33,717 bases of DNA from Nymphaea colorata. Its lineage: Eukaryota > Streptophyta > Magnoliopsida > Nymphaeales > Nymphaeaceae. This document shows positions 22,301 to 31,833 of this stretch, piece after piece; position 1 is the first letter of the stretch; every line of letters starts with the position of its first letter. A program made the position numbers and the translations under genes. Under the pieces are notes generated by a model that had not been told where the DNA came from, ran no database searches, and worked only from the letters and a program-made list of their open reading frames with translations. The DNA is taken from assembly GCF_008831285.2 (NCBI RefSeq), contig NW_022205169.1, forward strand, positions 1 to 33,717, read 5' to 3'.

Positions 22301-22864
22301 GTGGCAAGGATATCATCGTCAACGATAAAACAAGCTAGGTACTCAATATTTATTTAGAATACATTGAAAAATACTGCCTGTCAAAGATGAGAGACGACTT
22401 TTCTGCGCAGATCGGCAAGTTTTTATAAGGATTCCATGAGATTGTACCAAGAGAATGCATCTCATTCTTTGAAGCAAAAGAACTCGAACTATTGATCTCT
22501 GGAGTGCCTGAAGTTGATGTTGAGGACTTCAAGAAGAACGTAGACTACAACGGATATGGACCAGGCGATCAGATAATCGGTTGGTTTTGGGAAATCGTCG
22601 AGGAATACAGTCAAGAAGACCTGGCCAAGTTAGTGCAGTTTATTACTGGCACATCAAAGATTCCAGTGGAGGGATTTCACAGTTGATAGGCATGAACGGC
22701 ATCCAGAGGATCTCCATCCACCGTGACCCCTGCGAGCACCAGCTGCCTAAATCCCATACCTGTTTCAACCACTGGATCTGCCAAACTACCCTACAAAAGA
22801 AATCCTGCAGCAAAAGTTGGCCATTTGTCTTGCTTGGGGTAGCGAGGGATTCGGTTTTATGTGA
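16334..22864 (+). CDS. HUWE1: HUWE1/TOM1-type HECT E3 ubiquitin ligase
   Basis: About 2160 residues. Order: helical armadillo-like N-terminus; a UBA domain near residues 335-375 (EVIQSLVDMGIDR, then YA and IAI, with three reassigned codons); a long helical scaffold; an acidic Pro/Glu linker (about 19960-20380); UBM-like ubiquitin-binding repeats (AGIDEESFDSLPEDFQQ and VAFLASLDMQTRAQVL); and a full HECT domain from about 21690 to the end. In the HECT domain I see VHIEVDRTHLF, GYDAGG, REWFLLVSREIFNQDYALF, LNYFKFIGRFIGKAL, KELELLISGVPEVDV, FITGTSKIPVEGF, the catalytic cysteine in SHTCFN (Cys codon 22761-22763) and the terminal EGFGFM. It would attach ubiquitin to substrates in cytosol or nucleus. 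It lacks the longer N-terminus of human HUWE1. A 35-nt intron at 17056-17090 or a missing base explains the first frame change. Further one-base jumps lie near 20412, 20798, 21315, 22213, 22688 and 22773, and a two-base one at 21917-21922. Confidence 0.9.
17056..17090 (+). other. Possible 35-nt intron in the HECT ligase gene
   Basis: The segment begins GTAAAT and ends CTTCAG. Splicing it joins AEGGQ to DPANISGGCIFN in frame. The alternative is one missing base near 17055, which would give EVNLDPSLKTLFSPAN instead. Both keep the reading frame, and the sequence alone does not decide. Confidence 0.45.
19960..20385 (+). repeat. Pro/Glu/Val-rich degenerate repeat within the HECT ligase
   Basis: This stretch encodes an acidic, proline-rich low-complexity linker with a repeating EPIVEP / EPVVQP unit, clearest at 20185-20260. 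It separates the scaffold from the UBM and HECT part. Similar acidic disordered linkers are known in HUWE1 and TOM1 proteins. Confidence 0.7.
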
Positions 22865-23275
22865 TGATCATATAACTATTATACCTATCGATGTTAATTC
22901 TTCATGGCTTGCTGATGCTTTATTATATGAGGATAAACTACTTTAAATGAGGTAAGGGAATACATATTTAAATCATTTATTTATTTTTGACTATACCTTC
23001 TCGCCCATGAAAATGAAAACAGGAATGGTCTTATATAAGTTATAATGGACAGAGAAACTCAGATTATCTATTTTTCTATACCGATTAAAATTTGATGTAA
23101 ATCTAAATATTTCTTGCATTTGGCAAAGAGCTAAAGTTTTTTGATTTACATGTGATGGGCTTTCATTCGCCCCTTTCGTGAGTCAATCTCTTCACAGTAA
23201 GCTTTAATTTTCCATGTGGAGCTAAGGTGTGTTATAACACAATAATTTGATGCGTGTTATAATAGCTTTAATTTG
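22865..23275. other. Intergenic region, no gene seen
   Basis: 411 bp after the HECT ligase stop. AT-rich with no open frame of convincing composition on either strand. Its right end holds the palindrome described separately and is the likely promoter of the HTH gene. Confidence 0.6.
23229..23240. promoter_or_regulatory. Perfect palindrome GTGTTATAACAC upstream of the HTH gene
   Basis: A 12-bp perfect inverted repeat, 36 bp before the start codon at 23276. A partial second copy, GTGTTATAATAG, lies at about 23254-23265. The position and symmetry suit a binding site for a dimeric DNA-binding protein, possibly the helix-turn-helix product encoded next to it. This is inference. Confidence 0.4.
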
Positions 23276-23664
23276 ATGACGGAGAACACAGAGGAAAGGC
23301 GAACGAAATACCGCAAAATTTCTTACAAGGTAAGCTTGATGACACTTAGAAGCGACTGAGACTTATCGATCTGGTTTAAAATGCCAAAATAGGCGTGACT
23401 AGGGCGTCGAAAAAGCTGAGAATAAAAATCCCGACTGCCAAGGTTATCTTGAGTTCCTGGAGGCAAAAAGGCCGTATATTTAAAAAAAGACGGGAGTAAC
23501 AAGAAGAAGAGCCTCCGAATTCCATCTTTAATGGACCAGAGCCCTTAATAACTTAAAATAAGCCATAAACTATCGGGGGATTAATCCCAAACATTTTTTG
23601 GGTGTACTATCCCTACCAAACATTCTACATGTTGTTGCCGGCTGCAGACACCATTAATTTTTGA
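23276..23664 (+). CDS. Small helix-turn-helix (homeodomain-like) DNA-binding protein
   Basis: Starts MTENTEERRTKYRKISYK at 23276. A 20-nt intron, GTAAGCTTGATGACACTTAG, at 23330-23349 leads to KRLRLIDLVENAKIGVTRAS and on to TGA 23662-23664. Total 122 residues with no frame problem. Residues about 14-70 have the pattern of a Psq/Pax-like or transposase-like HTH: a basic N-terminus, helix LRLIDLVENA, turn KIGVTRASKKL, recognition helix PTAKVILSSWRQKGRIF and basic KKRRE. The tail is hydrophobic and aromatic (FWVYYPYQTFYML). No catalytic DDE residues are present, so it is not a complete transposase. It could be a transcription factor or a domesticated transposon N-terminus. Confidence 0.7.
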
Positions 23665-24205
23665 TGGTGTGTGATTGTTGTATAGGCATAATCCATATAA
23701 CCTGATTTAACTTTTCTTAATCATCCTGTTATCATAAACTCGATTATAGCATAACTTCCACAAATATAAATCCTGCTCCCTACCCAATTTTTTCTGCTTC
23801 AAAGGGCTTAAAAATGAAAAGAAATCTTGTATTTTTCAAAAGGATTTCAAAATTAATAATTGATGTGGAATATATGATTTTTTTTAAGCATCGACCATGA
23901 TGATTAAATACAAACAGACCATAGATATGTCTATGATTTACTTCACTAATCTATAAAAGGATCTTCAAAAACATTCAAAATATAGACCCTATTTTCGAAA
24001 ATGCTTCCATCAAAATAATTGAATCTCTACCAGGGAGAGACCTATTCTAATCACATCCTTCCATCTTAGCATAAGATTTAATCGTTCGTTGATAGTCTTC
24101 ATCAAATTTTACCTTTTTTCAGATTTATCAAATATAATTCATGAGTAATATTATTGATCAACTTTAATAAAGTTAAATGGGTGAAGAAGATGACTAGTGA
24201 TTCGA
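23665..24205. other. Convergent intergenic region, no gene seen
   Basis: 541 bp between the HTH gene (plus) and the SNARE gene (minus). Strongly AT-rich, with frequent stops in the TGA-only code and no coding composition. No tRNA-like cloverleaf or repeat was recognised by eye. Confidence 0.55.
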
Positions 24206-24969
24206 TCAGGCTGATTTTTTCTTGGAGGAGTAAAAGATCATCACCACCACGCTCACGATTAGCACAGTGAGAAGGCAAAAAGTGATCAACTTCTTATTGG
24301 TGTCCTGCTGGTATTAATTTGCTTGGCTCAACTCTTTTGTACCATCACGCAAGTTAGTCTTCACCCTGCTCATCGTAGTGGCTGCAATTTGTAGCTTCAT
24401 TCCCTGCTGAAGGATCATGTTTCCTGTGTCCAAGGCGATTTTGTGAATCTTATTGACCAACACATCAATTTGATCAATTTCTTCTTGCTCTTGCTATAGG
24501 ATCTTTCGCCGAAGCTCATTTTTGTTACCAGCCATTATCTGTCCGGATAGTTGCTGCTAGTTTATGTGGTTCATTTCGACCGCGTTTTCAGTCTTGACGT
24601 GCGTGGTACGCTCGTTTTTCATAAATTATAGCTTTTTCTGCAGTCTTATGGCTGGTGTGTCTCAATGAAGTCCTTATTCATTTGCTTGATACGGTCAAGA
24701 AGGTTCGACTGTTCGTCGATTTATACTAAAGATTTCTGCAGTTCGTTGTAGTAGATGTTTTCCTTCTCATATTCAGCCAATATCTGACCTAATCTGCGCA
24801 CGTTAGTCTCAGCAAGGATGTCAGTCTTGAGGCGTCGAAGCTTCTAGATGGAGGCCTTGATCGAACCACCAAGCTTCTCCAGCTTACGCTCTTTCTCTCC
24901 GATATTTATTGCGTTTTTGAGCTCTATGAAGGTTGGCCTGTTTTTCCTTTCCTGTTCGATACTTATCAT
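24206..24969 (-). CDS. SNARE protein, probably Qb type, tail-anchored
   Basis: About 254 residues, starting MISIEQERKNRPTFIELKN at 24969 with TGA at 24206. The N-terminal half is a helical Habc-like region (about residues 15-130). The SNARE helix follows, with IDVLVNKIHKIALDTGNMIL then QQGMKLQIAATTMSRVKTNL and more heptads, and the protein ends in one transmembrane anchor (LITFCLLTVLIVSVVVMIFY) plus a short basic tail. The KIH-x-x-ALxTG pattern resembles Qb SNAREs of the VTI1/NPSN group, but the subgroup is not certain. It would act in membrane fusion, with the tail in an endomembrane. One missing base near 24661 joins NKDFIE to DTPAIRLQKKLE. It is divergent from LC8, 187 bp away. Confidence 0.75.
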
Positions 24970-25156
24970 TGATATTATCAAATTCAATTGAGGTCCATCG
25001 GAAAGACAATATCACATAAACACCCAATCAATTCTCCAAATACATCAATAATGGTTAGCCCATGTAAAAAGAATGCGAAAAATGAATAATGGATTTTTAC
25101 GTACGTGTATATTTCAAAATCTGTTGGTTATTGATATATTTTTATTGAGTTGATTG

Positions 25157-25432
25157 ATGTCTACCGCTGAACGTAAGGCTGTGATTAAGCATGCCGACAT
25201 GAACGAGGAGATGCAGCAAGACGCTATCGATTGTGCGAACGTGGCTTTGGAGAAGTTCAACATCGAAAAGGATATCGCTGCCTATATTAAAAAGGAGTTC
25301 GACAAGAAGTACAACCCCACCTGGCATTGTGTTGTGGGCCGAAACTTCGGCTCATATGTCACCCACGAGACCAAGCACTTCATCTATTTCTACATGGGAC
25401 AGGTCGCTGTCCTCCTGTTCAAATCAGGATGA
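25157..25432 (+). CDS. DYNLL: Dynein light chain LC8
   Basis: A complete 91-residue protein, [20 protein letters not shown] to VLLFKSG, nearly identical to LC8 throughout, including the peptide-binding groove [20 protein letters not shown] and [19 protein letters not shown]8 is a homodimeric hub that binds intermediate chains of cytoplasmic and axonemal dyneins and many other partners. No intron, no reassigned codon and no frame problem. It ends in TGA, which confirms TGA as a stop. GC-rich codons suggest high expression. Confidence 0.97.
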   Translation: MSTAERKAVIKHADMNEEMQQDAIDCANVALEKFNIEKDIAAYIKKEFDKKYNPTWHCVVGRNFGSYVTHETKHFIYFYMGQVAVLLFKSG

Positions 25433-25655
25433 ATGATCAATCCTATCCTCTAACATCAGCCCACAATCATCCACTACCACCATCAAACCTCACAAACTAA
25501 CTCTTCATTTCATTTTTCTACTCTATATATATAGATTCGTTGTTAGATATGTCCTAGCGTGATCCGCATTTGATTTATCAGTTTCAGAGTTGAAATAAAC
25601 AGAATTTATGAAGATTAATGGGTTTATTTTTTGGGATTAAATATTGAGATACACA
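25433..25655. other. Short convergent intergenic region
   Basis: 223 bp shared by the 3' ends of LC8 and PA2G4. AT-rich, containing a TATA run near 25523. Presumably both polyadenylation sites lie here; nothing else is seen. Confidence 0.5.
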
Positions 25656-26804
25656 TCATTGCTTCACTTCCTGTTGTTTCTTCTTCTCCTTCTTTTGGTC
25701 GGACTTATCCATAGACAACTAAGATTAAACATAAAATACTGCAAGCAAGTCGAGAATCTGTTGATCCTTGATTGTGTTTTCGGTCTTGAAGAGAGCCTCA
25801 TCAATGGGAAGACCAGTAAGAGCAGTAGTCTTGCCCTTGGTGATCATGACAGTGAATTTGAACTGGGCAACAAAGTTTCCAGGCTTTTCCACGAGGATGG
25901 GGAAGGGGACAAGAAGTTCGTGCTCTAAGCACTCCTTGATACCGATTCTGGCGGTGATGGGGTCTTCGAAGGAGTTGAGACCGAAGCAGAATGAAGGATA
26001 TCTGTCAAGGACTTCGTTGAAGAATTGTCTGCTCTGCTTAATCTTGAGGTTGTAGGACCTGTCGAGGGCTCTCTTGTAGACAGTGCATCTCAGATCACTC
26101 TCCTTAGGCTTTCCCTCTCCACTGCTGACGAAGACGTCAAGAGCGAAGACATCGTGAATTGCAAACTCCTGGGCATCAACTCTTTGCTCGAAAGTTTCCT
26201 TGTTGATGATGACCTTGTTGCCGTCAATAAGATGCTTCTTGAGCTCATGAGAAAGGACACCCTCAAGTGGTGCAACCTGGTATGAATCACAGACCTTCTG
26301 GATGACTTCAGTAACTTCGTTGTTGAAGTGTCCTGGCTTAAGAAGCCTGAGAGCAGCTTGAGCAGCCTTATAGGCAGCAAGGATAACATCGGCCTTCTTG
26401 CCAGTCACGGGGGCGTTCTTGTCGGATTGAATCACGACGGTATGGGCAACGAATGCAGCAAAACCGTCAATGTGAGCTCCGAGTTCGATCTTGACGAGAT
26501 CTCCTTCCTTGATGGCGGTGGAGTCTTCGAGGAGAGGTGCATTGTAGCCACAAACCTCATTAACTGAGAGAGTGGTGGGGAAGGCGAGACCCTTGAAGGT
26601 TGGCTTTTTGTTATAGACCTTGGAGAGTTCTTCATAGATTTGGCCGTCTGACCAGAGGCAGAGTTCGAAGATCTTGGAGCCAACTGCAATCTTCTTGAGG
26701 AGTCTAGCGAGGACTTCGTTGACAATTTTGGCTGAAATTTGGTACTTTTCGATGACACCGGGGGTGCTGAGGGTTTCCTCTTATTCTCTTTCGTCTCTTT
26801 CCAT
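25656..26804 (-). CDS. PA2G4: PA2G4/EBP1-like protein of the M24 peptidase fold
   Basis: A clean 382-residue frame from MERDERE at 26804 to TGA at 25656, without intron or indel. Conserved stretches: GLAFPTTLSVNEVCGYNAPL, EGDLVKIELGAHIDGFAAFV, GKKADVILAAYKAAQAALRL, LEGVLSHELKKHLIDG, ALDVFVSSGEGKPKESDLRC and EKPGNFVAQFKFTVMIT. These match PA2G4 (EBP1), a ribosome-associated relative of type 2 methionine aminopeptidase that has lost the catalytic metal site. It binds at the nascent-chain exit of the large ribosomal subunit and affects growth. The C-terminus is a Lys-rich tail (KSDQKKEKKKQQEVKQ), as in the family. Reassigned codons: one near the start and two just after DLLAVFYV. GC-rich codons fit a highly expressed gene. 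Confidence 0.94.
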
Positions 26805-26989
26805 GTTCAACAAGTAATATGGACAAATTAAAAATGAGCTAAAAATATTAAAATTCAATTTAAATAATACCGCACCCTTCTGTACTCCTTCTTTCTTCAT
26901 CTTTCAGTCACTTTGATTGTCACCACCTCCTCAGACGAAATGATGGATGTAATATAATTCGTTAATTATTTTAATTGTAAAAGTAGGGA

Positions 26990-27541
26990 ATGCAGCCAGA
27001 GGAAGTCGACACATAGGCGTTGTTTTCTGGCCTAAGTGAGGCCAATCCTAAGCAGCTTCGTCAAGTCATTGACGTATTAATCAATAAGAGCCGAGTATTG
27101 ATTCAGAACCTTGAATAGACATGGTAAAAATTAGAACAATCGGAAAGATAGAAAATGTTTTGGAAAGAAAACTACTATCACCTCAGAGAAGCTTGCCATA
27201 AATACGCAGACAGCAATGGGCTCGTCCCTTTTGACTACATCACTGCCCTTTAGGCATAGCTCAAAAAGGAAAAAGTATCGAAATCATGCCTATAAGAGAA
27301 ATTCAAAGTGATGCACCCACAGTCGATCCATCATAGCCTGAGGGTTTAGAATAAAAAACCGGATATGCGTCTCAAATAAGATGAGAAAGATTATTCGACG
27401 GTCTATAAGGACGTCAATAAGTCAAACTCAACCACGCATTTCAAGGAAAGTCCAAACTCTGTTAAGCTGCAGAGCAAGCATAAGATAGGCCCTAAAAATA
27501 TCTAGTTCTTCAAGTTTAGGGAAACGAAATTGCAACAATGA
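26990..27541 (+). CDS. Coiled-coil protein, unknown function (183 aa)
   Basis: A single open frame from ATG 26990 (MQPEEVDTEALFSGLSEANP) to TGA 27539-27541, with many TAA and TAG sense codons, no intron and no frame problem. Residues about 20-70 form a helical segment (QLRQVIDVLINKSRVLIQNL), then a short aromatic region (MFWKENYYHLREACHKYADS), then a charged, Ser/Lys-rich tail. No signal peptide or membrane helix. Not recognised; it could be a ciliary or cytoskeletal accessory protein. It is divergent from PA2G4 across 185 bp. Confidence 0.7.
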
Positions 27542-27624
27542 TACAATGATTTCTACTTCATTTTCTACGCCTAATCTAACCAAAAGATATCCAGAATGAG
27601 GTTAGTTTAAATTGATAGCAACAA

Positions 27625-29030
27625 TCATTTATTCTTTCGAGTTTAGCTCTTATGGTGAAGCCGTTCATGTTCCACAGCTTTAGGATGGTTGCGATAGGTA
27701 TGGTCGTGCTTGTATGAGTATTTACATTCGCCTAATTAACCGTATTTTATTGCTTTATTTAAGCATTGGCTCTGCTTTGAGTTCTGTTTTTAGTAATTAC
27801 TATGGATTCGCAATAGACTTAAAGATAACTTTGTCTTAGCCTTTATAACGCGTTCGTATTTCCAAAGAATTTGCTATTCAGTTGATAAATTTTCGAGTTA
27901 TTTATGCAAATAGACATCTTTTTTGAGTTCTTCCTTGATCTTTCTAATAACGAAGTGCGAGAAAGCGAGGTGGAGGAAATAACCTTTGGATTGTTTTAAA
28001 ATATTTGTTTATCCCAACCACACCATCTTCGAAATGGCCGAACAGGAGCTGACTGATAAGCTTGAGTGGTCAAGAGTTTGAGTGGCAAGGTTAAAATTAG
28101 CACGATCAATTGGATTTTGTTTGAAATGCTCGATAGCTTGCTTTTGCTTTTATACTGAATCTGACTGGTGAAGGTCATAGAGCTCGTCGAGGCAGAAATA
28201 GGAAGGAACTTGGTTGGATAGGTGAGAATATAAAAGATAAGCAAGGGTGCGCTGAAAGGCAAGATATTGATGAGAACTATGGGTTTTAGCTTTCCCATAT
28301 CTTGCGCAATTTTCGCTTCAAGACCTATTGCTATGGAGTTAATGGTTTCTTTTCTACTTTTTCGATCATCAGGATTTTGAAGTATTGCTCGAGATCTCTT
28401 TTGAATGAGGTAAAGCCTTGCTTCGCGATATGGTGGCCTGTTTGGAGTACATGAGAGTACGTTGAAAAGCAGTTTTTCCATGTGCTTTCTCGATATCGTC
28501 TAGTGCTTTCTTGCTTATATAGCCGGAACGAATGGTCAGGCTTTGCTTGATTATTCCTATACTTCTGCTGATATCATTAGTCCCTTAGCAATCGTATAAT
28601 TTTATCTATGGATTAAAAATAGAATTTAACATCTAAAATATCTATGATTGATGTGTAACCGGAGCAGAATATACAGGACAGTAAAGGAGTCTCCAATACT
28701 CCACTAGATGCAGAAGAAACTTGAGCCTCGAGGAGACCACCTCCAATGCATTTGATCTCTTTACTTCTTCTACTTCACTCAATGCCTTAAAATCAATCAC
28801 AAGAGCATACAGTAAGCGAAAATCCTCCCAAAATGGCCATGGACATCACAGACTGAATATAAAACTTGGCTGTTATTGATAGTTCTATTAGATACACTTC
28901 TTAAACAGACCATTCTTGCTTGCTTCTTCGTACAGAGGCTTAAGTAAGAGTTTTGCTCCTCCAGTTTCGATACGATCGTCAAGAAGGTTTTGGCTTCGAC
29001 CAAACTCAAGTTTTTGAGTCGTTAATACAT
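27625..29030 (-). CDS. LETM1-domain (LETMD1-like) mitochondrial membrane protein
   Basis: Model MYERLKNLSLVEAKTFLTIV at 29030 to TGA at 27625, about 470 aa. The second half fits the LETM1 family: GFTSFKRDLEQYFKIL, PLTPEQEVLKRKLRKIWES, one hydrophobic span KPIVLINILPFSAPLLIFYI, then YPTKFLPYFCLDELYDLHQ and HFVIRKIKEELKKDVYLHKE. LETM1 proteins sit in the inner mitochondrial membrane and affect ion exchange and ribosome binding. The first half (KPLYEEASKNGLFKKCIEEN, WEDFRLLYALVIDFKALSEV) is not recognised. An in-frame TGA at 28846-28848 interrupts otherwise good coding sequence. Single-base jumps occur near 28940, 28425, 28290 and 28190. The N-terminal half could be a separate gene; an upstream frame also runs into it from 29405. 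Confidence 0.58.
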
Positions 29031-29405
29031 TAAAATTTAGCTATCCTCTAGAAGATTTGAACATTTTAAATTAAATTGAGCTTAACATTAATCTTGCCAG
29101 CAACGACTTCTTCCATCTTCGAAAGCTCAATTCTGTCTTTTTTGTCTCTCATAACATCTTTAATATGTACTTTACCTTCGCAATCACCTGGTAAAATGAT
29201 TACTCGGTAATAGTCAGGAAGCCTACTTTTTGAACGCCATTTTTCTATATAATGCCAATACTTATTTCGAGCAATATAAGAACATCATCATATGGAAGAG
29301 TTTTATCTTGACGAAAGGATAAACTTCAATGTTGATCAAAGCTATGGATTTTTGAAAGTGATAATCTATCACTTGCTCCATTCTATTCAAGCTAATTGAC
29401 GCCAT
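29006..29405 (-). CDS. Small basic protein, unknown function
   Basis: ATG 29405 opens MASISLNRMEQVIDYHFQKS. After one or two frame jumps near 29310 and 29280 a coherent stretch follows: DKTLPYDDVLILARNKYWHY, IEKWRSKSRLPDYYRVIILP and GDCEGKVHIKDVMRDKKDRI, ending in KMEEVVAGKINVKLNL. The stop is uncertain: one frame ends at TGA about 29006-29008, and another runs without TGA into the LETM1-domain gene, so the two may be one gene. About 120-130 residues, basic, no signal peptide. No family recognised. Confidence 0.45.
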
Positions 29406-29602
29406 ATGTAGTCGGAGAGCTGAGCCCCGAAAACCAAGTAAGTCTAAAGAAAAGAGATGAATCTAAAAAACTTTTCAGGCATAGCCACGATTAAGAAGAT
29501 ATGTCATAGTAGTCACTATCCTAGTAAGATAAGTTATAGTCGAACTAAAATCGATCTGTTTTGATCAGTGTCATTGAAGAGGAGAACTTAAATACTCAGC
29601 AT

Positions 29603-30177
29603 AATGGACCAAGCTAGGAGAGTCATGAAAGTAGAAATAGTGGACCTTTATTAGATAGTACCAACTCTCATTGTGTCCCAAATTAAAGAGAAACGGAGAG
29701 CCGCTAATCAATGGCTGTTTGACAAACAACTATATCTCATTCATTTGGAAAGCTCTAAGGAAATATTTATTGATGAAATGCTTGCCTAAGGAAAGAAGGA
29801 AGTATGCTGAATTAATGAAAAAAAAGCCAAATTTATCCAACCTTAGTTCCTTGTTCGCCCAAGCCGAAGCAAACCCACTTTTCCGATAAATTTTTAGGAG
29901 TCATTGGTTCGTAAGGCATATCATGCAGTCACCCATTGATCAGCAAAAAAAGAAAATATACGTGAAACATCTCAGGGCAATCTAGTATGGGTTCTAAAGG
30001 AACATATTGACCGACTTAAATGATTCATATTCCCTATTTTTTTCAATTATTTTGAAATAGATAAGGTAAGTATAGTCGAAAAGAAGAAGAGCCAACCTAC
30101 TCAACTATAATAAATATCAGTTGGCTTTCGTTCGCTCACTTGAAGTTTTTCACAATTTTTATATAGAGCATAACTGA
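29603..30177 (+). CDS. Helical protein, unknown function (about 190 aa)
   Basis: ATG 29603 begins MDQARRVMKVEIVDLYEIVP and continues through SQIKEKRRAANQWLFDKQLY. A one-base jump near 29806 links EGKKE to KYAELMKKKPNLSNL, and the frame then stays open (AIEYGFERNILTDLNDSYSL) to TGA 30175-30177, with many reassigned codons. All helical, no membrane segment, rich in Arg, Lys and aromatics. No family recognised. It is divergent from the small gene ending upstream at 29405 with 197 bp between. Confidence 0.6.
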
Positions 30178-30708
30178 ACTGAAATACTCTTATATCAATT
30201 ATTTTATTCTGAGAAAATCAAGGATCTTAAAAAACCTCCATAATATAACAAACCGTAATTTCTTCTCAAACAACGATTTTCAATCTTTTTGTCCTGCTAT
30301 ATTTTAATATTTTTTCTTTCTTCTTTATTTTGTGAAAACTAAGCTCTTGCCACCTTCCATATGTTTCAGCTAAAAATAATCCAAAAGTCGATTTTTTTGA
30401 GTAAAAAATCATTTCCCAACGTTTGGTAGGGCTTTTTGCTCTATTTATTTTTTCTCAGCTAAAATCGGCGACACTGTGGAGAGGAAATAATTATTTGGAG
30501 TATTATAATGCAATTCTGCTGGAGCACTACAAAAACAGAGAGCTTGCAACACAATGCGTCCTTTGAAGCTTCATTATCTCACGTCCACCCATCATTCTCT
30601 TAGCCTCGACCAGTTTTCATTTGCTACTTTAATTCTTATTGCAGTTAGTTTCTGGGCCTCTTCCAAACTCTCACTCACGAGCTCTTACTTAACAACAGCC
30701 TCATCATC
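30178..30708. other. Intergenic region, no gene seen
   Basis: 531 bp. The left half is very AT-rich. The right half holds a 50-codon frame (30554-30711) whose TGA overlaps the next start codon. Its composition is not convincing, so at most it is an upstream ORF of the next gene. No RNA gene was recognised by eye. Confidence 0.5.
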
Positions 30709-31310
30709 ATGAGAACTGTTCACCCTGCCTAACTCATGGAGCCCCAGGAAACTCTAAACATTGAGCTGGAGCCAAGGGCCTAACATTTGAATAAAAATGC
30801 CTCATAAGTTTAAGAATCTCGTGGTGAAAAAATTGAAAATCAAACAAAAAATATTAAGAAGCCAAAAGTTGATCAGGAAGACTCTGAAAGTGAGTCCTAT
30901 GTTCCTTAGCCATAATCTTAGAAGAAAACCAAGCCATCGAAACTTAGTTAGTCCAAAAACATTCCTAAAAACTACGGAAAAGCCATTATGATCTTCATTC
31001 AGAAACACAAAGCCTTCGTTCAGCGAGTATTATCTCATTTAGAGATAAATTATCGCGACTTTATGCGTTCAGTCCATCAAGCAAAGGGAAGTTGAAGACC
31101 ATCTCGGAGCTTAAGGGTTTATGGCTGGAAGAAGAAACTCCTTTCGCAAAGGCTTACCGGATTATAAGCATGGAATACCTTCGGAAGTACTGTCTGCCTT
31201 ACATCTTCAATTCACGAGTTGATAATATTCAGAAGCATATCAAGTACCGCTACAAGATCATCGAGAGCGTCAGTGACCCTCACAACTTTACCTTGATGAA
31301 AGAGTTTTGA
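30709..31310 (+). CDS. Small protein with acidic N-terminus and basic helical C-terminus
   Basis: ATG 30709 (MRTVHPAELMEPQETLNIEL) starts a Glu/Lys/Ser-rich disordered region of about 90 residues, largely encoded with TAA and TAG. A folded-looking part follows (YGKAIMIFIQKHKAFVQRVL). Near 31087 a G3 run needs one more G to join HQAKG to KLKTISELKGLW. The C-terminus is basic and aromatic (FAKAYRIISMEYLRKYCLPY) and ends at TGA 31308-31310. About 200 aa. Not recognised; the charged disordered start plus compact basic end would suit a nucleic-acid or chromatin protein, but that is a guess. Confidence 0.62.
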
Positions 31311-31833
31311 AAAGGAGGCATGATATTTTTATTCCTCATATGCATATTCCTATGCTACTCATAATTTGCAGTGCGGGTGCAAAGGGTGAGTTTAGGGAAG
31401 CTTCTCCAACCTCGGAGAACATCCTTCTTGAAGATTCGGTTCATTTATTTTGTTTTTATAGATTTACTTTGTAGCTTTATTGAAGGTTGGAGTAATTACA
31501 ACTTGATCAAATTACATAAGGCAGAATTATGAAATATCAAACATAATAAACAATAAATATAAATCCTCATGAAATCACTGGACAATAAATAATCTTCGTA
31601 AATATCAAAACACCAAAGACTGTATATATAATATTAGTCTTGAGCATATCTAAGAAGCTGAGTATGCAGAGACACTACCATAATTATTTTTATCTTATTA
31701 AGTTGTTGGGTGGTCTTATCAACAAACTATGATTATTCTTTTCTCCTATATTATTAATGATACTTAGTGCTATCGTCAAAAAAATAGCAATCAACCTCTC
31801 TAATTCCCAAACTATCTCGCAGCTTCTCTTAAA
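31311..31833. other. Intergenic region, possibly with a 5' exon of the aminotransferase
   Basis: 523 bp, AT-rich. Near 31642-31672 a short stretch reads SLEHIEEAEYAE, which resembles the EYA-V-RG region found near the start of alanine aminotransferases, so the gene may begin here. The rest up to 31833 is not convincingly coding. No other feature seen. Confidence 0.4.

Noticed and set aside
16334-22864. The HECT ligase as a pseudogene because of its many frame breaks
   Set aside because: All catalytic and structural blocks are intact, the breaks are single homopolymer bases, and the same pattern affects neighbouring conserved genes. A sequencing cause is more likely.
23276-23664. The HTH gene as a complete transposase or insertion sequence
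   Set aside because: There is no DDE or integrase catalytic region, no terminal inverted repeats and no target duplication visible around it.
25768-26567. Several plus-strand frames across the PA2G4 gene
   Set aside because: The minus strand encodes an unmistakable, complete PA2G4 protein. The plus-strand frames are antisense shadows with no family resemblance.
30554-30711. Fifty-codon frame before the 30709 gene
   Set aside because: Composition is not convincing and its stop overlaps the next start codon. At most it is an upstream ORF.
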